Of a DNA stretch of 10,635 nt, positions 5,756 through 10,635 are shown piece by piece; the stretch's first letter is position 1, and the number at the start of each line of letters is the position of its first letter. A program made the position numbers and the translations under genes. Source of the DNA: Prevotellaceae bacterium (GTDB taxonomy: Bacteria; Bacteroidota; Bacteroidia; Bacteroidales; Paludibacteraceae); NCBI GenBank assembly GCA_031255055.1, contig JAIRTG010000073.1, positions 1-10,635 of the forward strand. The letters run 5' to 3'. Below the pieces are notes generated by a model. It did no database searches. It was not told the origin of the DNA and saw only the letters and a list, made by a program, of their open reading frames with translations.

Positions 5756-7852
5756 TTGGATTTATCATCTTTCGACATCAAGTTTATTCCCGGAGTAGGC
5801 CCCAAGCGTGCCGCTGTTTTTGCTAAGGAACTGAACATTCATTCGGCTGACGATTTGCTACACCACTTCCCGTATAAATATGTCGACCGCAGCCGGTTTT
5901 ATTACATCCACGAAATAACGGATAACATGCCTTTTATTCAGCTAAAAGGGCAGTTGCTACGTTTTGAAAAAGTCGGCGAAGGACGAAACCTGCGCCTTGT
6001 GGGAATCTTTACCGACGGCCACCGGATAATTGAACTCGTGTGGTTCAAAGGACTGAAGTATGCGCTTGAAAAATATAAGCCGAATGTGACGTATGTCGTT
6101 TTCGGGAAACCAACCTTGTTCAACGGCAAATATAACATCGTGCATCCCGAAATTGATATTGCCTCGCAACTGCCGCCGGCAGACAAAATGACTTTACAGC
6201 CTTTCTATAATACGACCGAAAGTATGAAAAACAACTACTTGAACTCAAAGGCCGTACAAAAAATCATTTTCTCGCTGATGCACGAAGTCAAAAACGGTAT
6301 TCCCGAAACATTGCCGGCTTTCATCCTGAAAAAATATGCGCTGCTCAATTTGACCGACGCCATCATAAATATCCATTTCCCCCAAAATGCCGATTTATTA
6401 AATAAAGCACGCCAACGCCTGAAATTTGAAGAGTTGCTCTACATTCAGCTAAGCATTCTGAGGCAGGTGAAATGGCGCGAAAAACATATAAACGGATTCT
6501 TATTCGACAAGATAGGTCATTATTTCAATACCTTTTACGAAAAGTACCTCCCGTTTCAACTGACAGGGGCACAGAAAAGAGTTTTGCGAGAAATCAGAAC
6601 GAACGTCAAGTCGGGAAAGCAGATGAATCGCCTGTTGCAGGGCGACGTCGGCAGCGGAAAAACACTGGTAGCGCTCATGAGCATGTTGATGGCAGTCGAT
6701 AATCATTATCAGGCATGTCTGATGGCCCCGACAGAGATCTTGGCAACGCAGCATTATACAGGATTGAAAGAAATGTTGGGAGATTTGGGCATCAACATCG
6801 CCCTGCTGACAGGCTCGACTAAGAAAAAAAAACGCACCCTGCTCCTCGAACAGTTACGGACAGGCGAACTGAACCTCTTTATCGGCACCCATGCGCTGAT
6901 TGAAGACGTGGTACAATTTGCCAATCTCGGTCTGGTTGTCATCGACGAACAGCACCGGTTTGGCGTAGAACAGCGTTCGCGCTTGTGGAAAAAAAACAAA
7001 CTGCCGCCTCATGTGCTGGTTATGACAGCAACGCCGATTCCCCGCACACTCGCCATGACACTCTACGGAGATTTGAGCATTTCAGTCATCGACGAATTGC
7101 CGCCCGGACGAAAACCGATACAGACCTTTCATTATTTTGAAAATAAGCGTCCGGTTGTGAACAATTTTATCGGCAAGCAAATTCGCGAAGGGCGGCAGGT
7201 ATATATCGTCTATCCGCTGATTCAGGAATCGGAGAAGATAGATTTGAAAAATCTGGAAACGGGATATGAATACATCCGCGAGACATTTCCGAATTTCAAG
7301 GTAAGCATGATGCACGGAAAGCTGAAACCGGCCGAAAAAGAACTTCAGATGCAGCAATTCGTATCGGGCGAAACGCAGATAATGGTCGCAACAACCGTGA
7401 TTGAGGTAGGCGTCAATGTGCCGAACGCTGCGGTCATGATCATCGAAAGCGCCGAGCGATTTGGACTATCGCAACTCCACCAACTCAGGGGAAGGGTTGG
7501 GCGCGGCGCAGATCAATCTTATTGCGTACTGCTTACGGGACATAAACTGTCGACCGAAACACGGAAACGAATGGAAACAATGGTCGGAACAAACGACGGA
7601 TTCGAGATTGCCGAAGCGGATCTGCAACTGCGAGGTCCCGGCGATCTGGAGGGAACGCAGCAAAGCGGAATGCCGTTCGACCTGAAAATTGCCAACCTGT
7701 CGACCGATGGAAAAATGTTGGAAATTGTCCGCAATATCGCATTAGAGATCCTGGAAAAAGACCCGCAACTCGCATCGATGGAAAATCAAATTTTTGTATC
7801 ACAACTAAAAAAAATAAAAACAAACACGGTAAATTGGAGTCTGATAAGTTAA
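5756..7852 (+). CDS. recG: ATP-dependent DNA helicase RecG
   Basis: RecG is a superfamily 2 translocase that reverses stalled forks and processes Holliday and R-loop structures. From the TTG at 5756 the protein is 698 residues, normal for Bacteroidales RecG as I know it. The N-terminus MLDLSSFDIKFIPGVGPKR leads into the helix-hairpin-helix-like PGVGPKRA and the wedge/OB domain (about 40-160). Helicase motifs are intact: Walker A GDVGSGKT (296-303), DEQH (397-400), TATPIPRT (424-431), ATTVIEVGVN (545-554) and QLRGRVGRG (576-584). The RecG-specific DLQLRGPGDLEGTQQSG is at 622-638. A longer reading from the TTG at 5708 would place the start inside the promoter and adds 16 poorly supported residues, so I reject it. 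The first strong -7 box before the next gene belongs to ndk, so recG is probably monocistronic or partly read through. Confidence 0.93.
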   Translation: MDLSSFDIKFIPGVGPKRAAVFAKELNIHSADDLLHHFPYKYVDRSRFYYIHEITDNMPFIQLKGQLLRFEKVGEGRNLRLVGIFTDGHRIIELVWFKGLKYALEKYKPNVTYVVFGKPTLFNGKYNIVHPEIDIASQLPPADKMTLQPFYNTTESMKNNYLNSKAVQKIIFSLMHEVKNGIPETLPAFILKKYALLNLTDAIINIHFPQNADLLNKARQRLKFEELLYIQLSILRQVKWREKHINGFLFDKIGHYFNTFYEKYLPFQLTGAQKRVLREIRTNVKSGKQMNRLLQGDVGSGKTLVALMSMLMAVDNHYQACLMAPTEILATQHYTGLKEMLGDLGINIALLTGSTKKKKRTLLLEQLRTGELNLFIGTHALIEDVVQFANLGLVVIDEQHRFGVEQRSRLWKKNKLPPHVLVMTATPIPRTLAMTLYGDLSISVIDELPPGRKPIQTFHYFENKRPVVNNFIGKQIREGRQVYIVYPLIQESEKIDLKNLETGYEYIRETFPNFKVSMMHGKLKPAEKELQMQQFVSGETQIMVATTVIEVGVNVPNAAVMIIESAERFGLSQLHQLRGRVGRGADQSYCVLLTGHKLSTETRKRMETMVGTNDGFEIAEADLQLRGPGDLEGTQQSGMPFDLKIANLSTDGKMLEIVRNIALEILEKDPQLASMENQIFVSQLKKIKTNTVNWSLIS

Positions 7853-7867
7853 AAAACAACTGCCTGT

Positions 7868-7898
7868 TTTGACGCTTATCGCGTTTTTCGTAATTTTG
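7868..7898 (+). promoter_or_regulatory. Consensus promoter of ndk
   Basis: TTTG (7868-7871), exactly 19 nt, then TAATTTTG (7891-7898) is a complete Bacteroidota -33/-7 promoter. The predicted start lies near 7904, giving ndk a leader of about 42 nt. No clear terminator separates it from recG. Confidence 0.8.
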
Positions 7899-7945
7899 AC
7901 ACGCTTTCGAGTAATTAATCCCAATTATTCGGCAAGAAACCCCGA

Positions 7946-8407
7946 ATGGAAAAAACACTCATCATCATAAAACCGGGCGCTGTTCAACGCGGGTTGATCG
8001 GCGAAGTTCTCAGTCGCTTTGAAAAAAAAGGACTGCAGGTTTGCGGTATTAAAATGATTCGTTTCACCGAAGAATCCGTCTCCGAGCACTATGCTCACCT
8101 GTCACAAAAACCATTTTTTAACCGGATAAAAAGAGCAATGATGATCAGTCCTGTGATTGTGTGCTGTTTGCAGGGCGTCGACGCCGTCAGAGTTGTGCGA
8201 CACCTGGTTGGAGCAACAAACGGACGCGAAGCGTTGCCCGGTACAGTCAGAGGCGATTTCAGTATGAGCGTACAGGAAAACATTGTACACGCTTCCGATT
8301 CGACAGACAGCGCCGAGACAGAACTTACCCGCTTTTTTAGCCCAGAAGAACTGTTTGATTACGACTTCAATAATCGGGGATTTATTTATGCTAATAATGA
8401 ATTTTGA
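7946..8407 (+). CDS. ndk: Nucleoside diphosphate kinase
   Basis: This 153-residue cytoplasmic enzyme transfers the gamma-phosphate of ATP to other NDPs through a phosphohistidine, balancing NTP and dNTP pools. Conserved features are Lys9 (IIKPGAVQRG), the HYAHLSQKPFF segment (48-58), GATNGREALPGTVRGDF (89-105) and the active-site His115 in NIVHASDS. The C-terminus ends FIYANNEF, as expected for the Bacteroidales form, which is slightly longer than the roughly 140-residue proteobacterial enzyme. The ATG at 7946 is the only sensible start, placing Lys9 correctly. It has its own promoter and is followed after only 9 nt by the M23 peptidase gene, so the two are probably co-transcribed. Confidence 0.95.
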   Translation: MEKTLIIIKPGAVQRGLIGEVLSRFEKKGLQVCGIKMIRFTEESVSEHYAHLSQKPFFNRIKRAMMISPVIVCCLQGVDAVRVVRHLVGATNGREALPGTVRGDFSMSVQENIVHASDSTDSAETELTRFFSPEELFDYDFNNRGFIYANNEF

Positions 8408-8416
8408 TAAAAAGAT

Positions 8417-9349
8417 ATGAGTTCAATTCAAAAGAGAATAACACCGACGCTGGTTTTAGTTTTAATAAGCCTGACGGCTTTTGCAGAAAAAAAAGAAAAC
8501 ATCAAAAAAGACATAGTTGGAAAAGATCACATCGTGTTGAGCGAAAAAGACGACGCTTCAGACTATCTAATACTAAACAACGATACGACAAGTTATTATT
8601 TCGAGATATTAAATGATTTCGATGATGAATTGCCCGAAGAACACCCCGCTCACGATATTTACAACAACATTTGGGCAGACGACCGCCTAAATCCGTATCA
8701 AACACCATACAACCAAATTCAGGACTCCATTTATATTGACTGCTCGGAATTTACGCTGCCCGTACCGGGAGAGGTAACATCGGATTTTGGCCGCCGCCGT
8801 TATCGTTTTCACTACGGAGTCGACCTGCGACTGAAAACAGGCGACAACGTACTCTCCGCTTTTTCGGGAAAAGTCAGGATAATCGCCTACGAACGCAGAG
8901 GCTACGGACATTATGTAGTCATCAGGCACAATAACGGTCTGGAAACTGTATATGGCCACTTATCGAAAGTACTTGTAAAACACGACCAAGTCATCTCGGC
9001 AGGCGACATCATTGGTTTGGGCGGAAGCACAGGGCGTTCGACAGCGCCGCACTTACATTTTGAAATGCGTTATTTAGGGAATGCCATCAATCCCGCCGAT
9101 GTCATTAATTTTCAAAATGGCGGAGGACTATACAATGAACTCTATCTGATTACGCAGGAAGAAACATTTGCCTATCAGCAAAAAGTGCAGCAGCAGTTAA
9201 ATTCAAGACAGTATTACAGCGTCCGCAAAGGAGACACACTGGGACGGATAGCTTCACGTAACGGCACCTCCGTCAACAATCTTTGCCGGTTGAACAACAT
9301 ATCTTCAAAATCAATTTTATCTCTCGGACAACGACTCCGCGTCAAATAG
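8417..9349 (+). CDS. Secreted M23 metallopeptidase with C-terminal LysM domain
   Basis: This 310-residue protein is predicted to act on peptidoglycan in the periplasm. A signal peptide is visible: MSSIQKR, a hydrophobic stretch (8-22), and a likely cleavage after AFA (21-23). Residues 24-110 form an acidic, low-similarity linker. The M23 (LytM-like) domain covers about 113-230. Zinc ligands are His132 and Asp136 (HYGVD) and His214 (HLHFE), with catalytic His181 (YGHLS) and His212. All are present, so it should be active rather than a degenerate EnvC/NlpD-type activator. A LysM domain (about 266-310, YYSVRKGDTLGRIA...GQRLRVK) would bind glycan. The start lies 9 nt after the ndk stop with only an A-rich stretch in front and no Shine-Dalgarno site. 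I do not recognise a specific gene name; the substrate bond is unknown. Confidence 0.92.
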   Translation: MSSIQKRITPTLVLVLISLTAFAEKKENIKKDIVGKDHIVLSEKDDASDYLILNNDTTSYYFEILNDFDDELPEEHPAHDIYNNIWADDRLNPYQTPYNQIQDSIYIDCSEFTLPVPGEVTSDFGRRRYRFHYGVDLRLKTGDNVLSAFSGKVRIIAYERRGYGHYVVIRHNNGLETVYGHLSKVLVKHDQVISAGDIIGLGGSTGRSTAPHLHFEMRYLGNAINPADVINFQNGGGLYNELYLITQEETFAYQQKVQQQLNSRQYYSVRKGDTLGRIASRNGTSVNNLCRLNNISSKSILSLGQRLRVK

Positions 9350-9501
9350 CCCTTTTCATCCGTCCGAACTATATTTGTAATTTTTGTAGGATTTTTGTGC
9401 CCCACTCCCACCCTACCGGTCACTAACAAGGCAGGGGCAGAAGTGGGACAGATAGAAGTCGGCAGCAGTACCGCCACAGGCGATATTGCAAATCGCTAAT
9501 G
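9350..9501. other. Structured convergent spacer between the M23 gene and guaD
   Basis: Three T-tracts are phased at 10 bp (9371-9400, each containing TTTGT or TTTTTGTR). A long imperfect hairpin follows at 9396-9450: TGT/ACA, CCCACT/AGTGGG, and CCCTACC/GGCAGGG with one mismatch around a 12-nt loop. A smaller hairpin GCGAT/ATCGC lies at 9480-9496. TATATTTG (9370-9377) matches the -7 consensus but has no -33 box. No T-run follows the large hairpin on either strand, so it is not a classic terminator. It could be an interspersed element or a small RNA locus; I cannot decide which. Confidence 0.45.
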
Positions 9502-9975
9502 CTAATAATGCACTTTATTTTCAGTAGCAGTCCAGCGTAGCAGTGGTTTTTCGCCTTCCACATTCAGAGCTTGTATGGCAGGGATTTTTCTTTCATCCGG
9601 CGATTTTTCCAATTCCTGATAAATAAACGAATCATCAAAGCCTGCGGCTTGTGCGTCGGCGCGGCTTCCGGCGTAGTAAACCTTATCGATACGCGCCCAA
9701 TAGATGGCCGACAGGCACATGGGACAAGGTTCACAACTGGCATACATTTCGCAGCCACTCAGGTCGAAAGTCTGTAAGTTTCGGCACGCTTCGCGGATAG
9801 CGTTCACTTCGGCGTGAGCTGTAGGGTCGTTGCCTGTAGTGACGGTATTTACGGCGCGAGCAATAATTTTGCCGTCCTTCACGACAACAGCGCCAAAGGG
9901 GCCACCGCCCTTATTGGTAATATTTTCGTCGGCTAAGCGAATAGCATTCCTCAAATAAACATACGATTTTTCCAT
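9502..9975 (-). CDS. guaD: Guanine deaminase, cytidine-deaminase fold (GuaD)
   Basis: This 157-residue zinc hydrolase closely resembles Bacillus subtilis GuaD, which converts guanine to xanthine and ammonia in purine salvage. Key motifs are GGPFGAVVVKDG (24-35), NDPTAHAEVNAIR (49-61) with zinc ligand His54 and catalytic Glu56, and CEPCPMC (81-87) with zinc ligands Cys84 and Cys87. FDDSFIY (113-119) and the terminal Tyr157 match the C-terminal segment that closes the active site in the domain-swapped GuaD dimer. This C-terminus favours GuaD over TadA tRNA adenosine deaminase or a CMP deaminase. The gene stands alone, convergent with the M23 gene. TACTTTTG (minus strand) sits about 27 bp upstream of the start. 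Confidence 0.9.
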   Translation of the reverse strand: MEKSYVYLRNAIRLADENITNKGGGPFGAVVVKDGKIIARAVNTVTTGNDPTAHAEVNAIREACRNLQTFDLSGCEMYASCEPCPMCLSAIYWARIDKVYYAGSRADAQAAGFDDSFIYQELEKSPDERKIPAIQALNVEGEKPLLRWTATENKVHY

Positions 9976-10001
9976 GACACATATAATTTAATTAAACTCG
10001 G

Positions 10002-10009
10002 CAAAAGTA
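10002..10009 (-). promoter_or_regulatory. -7 promoter box of guaD
   Basis: On the minus strand this reads TACTTTTG, matching TAnnTTTG and predicting a leader of about 20 nt. No TTTG -33 element is seen at 19-nt spacing. Repeat element A begins about 25 bp further upstream. Confidence 0.55.
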
Positions 10010-10034
10010 CAAAAAAGAAATTATAAATAAGAGT

Positions 10035-10105
10035 TTAGTTCCCCCCCTCTATTTTGTCCGGTGCAAAAGAAAGAATAACTCTCGACGCTGCCATGCAGCA
10101 AGACG
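10035..10105. repeat. Dispersed repeat element A, right copy
   Basis: This is the second copy, in the same orientation, of the element at 3-67. It keeps TTAGT, the C-run with TCTAT, TTTTGTC, GTGCAAAA, GAATAACT and the TCG-CGC-GCC-TGCA series. After it, 10106-10203 contains only small hairpins (GCAG/CTGC near 10135 and GAAAC/GTTTC near 10163) and no gene. Confidence 0.7.
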
Positions 10106-10203
10106 ATATAGAGTCGGCACTTAAATTTCGTAAAGCAGAAACTGCAATTTCTTCCTTATGAAACGATAGTTTCCTCCTATTGTTTAAACACAGCGAATTT
10201 GCA

Positions 10204-10231
10204 CCAATCACTAACCGTTAAACAGTAATCA
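10204..10231. repeat. Heptad array, right (first block)
   Basis: Four consecutive 7-bp units CCAATCA, CTAACCG, TTAAACA and GTAATCA match the style of the left array at 135-176. They occupy the same relative place, between element A and element C. The following stretch, 10232-10305, holds no recognisable feature. Confidence 0.5.
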
Positions 10232-10305
10232 TTACCGGCGCCTCATCCCCAATGTCATTCGGTTAAAGATTAAATAACTCTTTCAGCCCCTGGCGTCTTG
10301 CAGCC

Positions 10306-10420
10306 GGAAAGAGAAAGATAAAGAGATTTAGGTGGGGGAAGTCTCCCCCTCGCTCCAGCCCGCCTACGGCGGTCTTCCGCTACCCCCTCAGCGGGGCTCT
10401 GCCCCGCAACGCCCCGAAAG
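10306..10420 (-). repeat. GC-rich hairpin repeat element C, right copy (inverted)
   Basis: The reverse complement of this stretch aligns with 181-294. It includes the GCGGGGC/GCCCCGC hairpin (here 10391-10407), the GCGG/CCGC stem, the AGCGAGGGGGAGACTTCCCCC-type end in two adjacent blocks, and the adjoining CTCTTTxTCTTTCTCTTTC pyrimidine tract. Opposite orientation relative to the left copy, with only a few differences, indicates a recently spread or actively conserved element. Confidence 0.8.
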
Positions 10421-10422
10421 AC

Positions 10423-10445
10423 AGTGATTCGTGATTCGTGATTCG
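10423..10445. repeat. Heptad array, right (second block)
   Basis: GTGATTC is repeated three times immediately beside the inverted element C. Reverse-complemented, it gives GAATCAC units, matching the AATCA-type heptads that abut the left copy of element C. The heptads therefore keep the same side relative to the element in both copies. Confidence 0.6.
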
Positions 10446-10466
10446 TAGTTTACCACGACGCTGATC

Positions 10467-10635
10467 ATGAACCGAGAGACGCTCGGAGCGTGCTCCGAGA
10501 GACGCGGAGCATGCTTCGAGAGACGCGGAGCATGCTTCGAGAGACGCGGAGCATGCTTCGAGAGACGCGGAGCATGCTTCGAGAGACGCGGAGCGTGCTC
10601 CGAGAGACGCGGAGCATGCTCCGAGAGACGCGGAG
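10467..10635 (+). CDS. Speculative partial open frame through the 21-bp array
   Basis: An ATG at 10467 opens a frame that stays open to the window edge (56 codons) and would encode a repeated heptapeptide, ERRGACF or ERRGACS. The 21-bp unit has no stop codon in any of the six frames, so an open frame here is expected by construction and is weak evidence. No promoter or ribosome binding site was recognised. Most likely this is a non-coding minisatellite. Confidence 0.12.
   Translation, partial: MNRETLGACSERRGACFERRGACFERRGACFERRGACFERRGACSERRGACSERRG
10474..10635. repeat. 21-bp tandem repeat (minisatellite), runs off the window
   Basis: Units starting with GAGAGACG occur at 10474, 10497, 10518, 10539, 10560, 10581 and 10602, with a partial unit at 10623. 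The first unit is 23 nt and the rest are 21 nt. Four units are identical; others differ at the A/G of GCATGC and at the final TTC/TCC. Each unit carries a full or near palindrome GGAGCATGCTCC, and a CTCCG/CGGAG stem can form across unit boundaries. There are no spacers, so it is not a CRISPR array. The right end is not in the window. Confidence 0.92.

Noticed and set aside
9383..9460. Signal recognition particle RNA or another known structured RNA
   Set aside because: The hairpin lacks the GGAA tetraloop and AGCAGC/GGTCAGG signature of SRP RNA, and I recognise no other RNA family consensus.
9214..9477. 87-codon minus-strand open frame overlapping the M23 3' end
   Set aside because: It is antisense to the LysM domain and the structured spacer, with no family resemblance or initiation signal.
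9502..9975. Assignment of the deaminase as TadA (tRNA adenosine deaminase)
   Set aside because: The FDDSFIY segment and terminal Tyr match guanine deaminase; TadA lacks this C-terminal segment.
181..10420. Composite transposon bounded by the inverted GC elements
   Set aside because: The DNA between the copies is ordinary chromosomal housekeeping genes with no transposase, and direct copies of element A flank the same interval; scattered repeats explain this better.
10474..10635. CRISPR array
   Set aside because: Repeat units abut directly with no unique spacers, the unit is only 21 bp, and no cas gene is present.

Overview
The window looks like chromosomal DNA from a Bacteroidota bacterium, most likely order Bacteroidales. 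The protein sequences match Bacteroides-type EF-G2, RprX/RprY, RecG and Ndk as I know them. Intergenic regions carry the lineage's promoter signature (-33 TTTG, about 19 nt, -7 TAnnTTTG), Shine-Dalgarno sites are not evident, and the tRNA gene does not encode CCA. I cannot name genus or species.

Layout. Positions 1-350 are gene-free and repeat-rich: an element also found near the right end, an AT-rich 7-bp array, and a GC-rich hairpin-rich element with a partial second copy. A terminator at 351-374 closes the leftward gene for an EF-G paralogue (EF-G2, 488-2647). A 0.35 kb AT-rich divergent region follows, ending in a striking direct/inverted repeat over the promoter of a sensor kinase-response regulator pair (rprX-rprY, 2997-5236), which is closed by a strong terminator. 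A leftward tRNA-Met(CAU) gene (5464-5537) has its own consensus promoter and a duplicated terminator-like repeat downstream. Rightward genes follow: recG (from a TTG at 5756), then ndk and an M23/LysM cell-wall peptidase as a probable two-gene operon. A structured intergenic stretch separates these from a convergent guanine deaminase gene (guaD, 9502-9975). The last 0.6 kb is again repeat-rich: a second copy of the left-end element, 7-bp arrays, an inverted copy of the GC-rich element, and a 21-bp minisatellite that runs off the end.

Function. The genes are mostly conserved housekeeping and stress functions: translation (EF-G2, tRNA-Met), envelope or stress signalling (RprXY), fork and recombination repair (RecG), nucleotide balance (Ndk, GuaD) and envelope remodelling (M23). 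I see no defence system, phage, transposase, CRISPR array or biosynthetic cluster. The most notable signals are the EF-G2 G-domain, which lacks the catalytic histidine and has several other altered motifs; the repeat-built operator-like site where the rprX -33 box should be, combined with a nearly leaderless start; and the composite repeat modules at both ends, including a palindrome-bearing 21-bp minisatellite open in all six frames.
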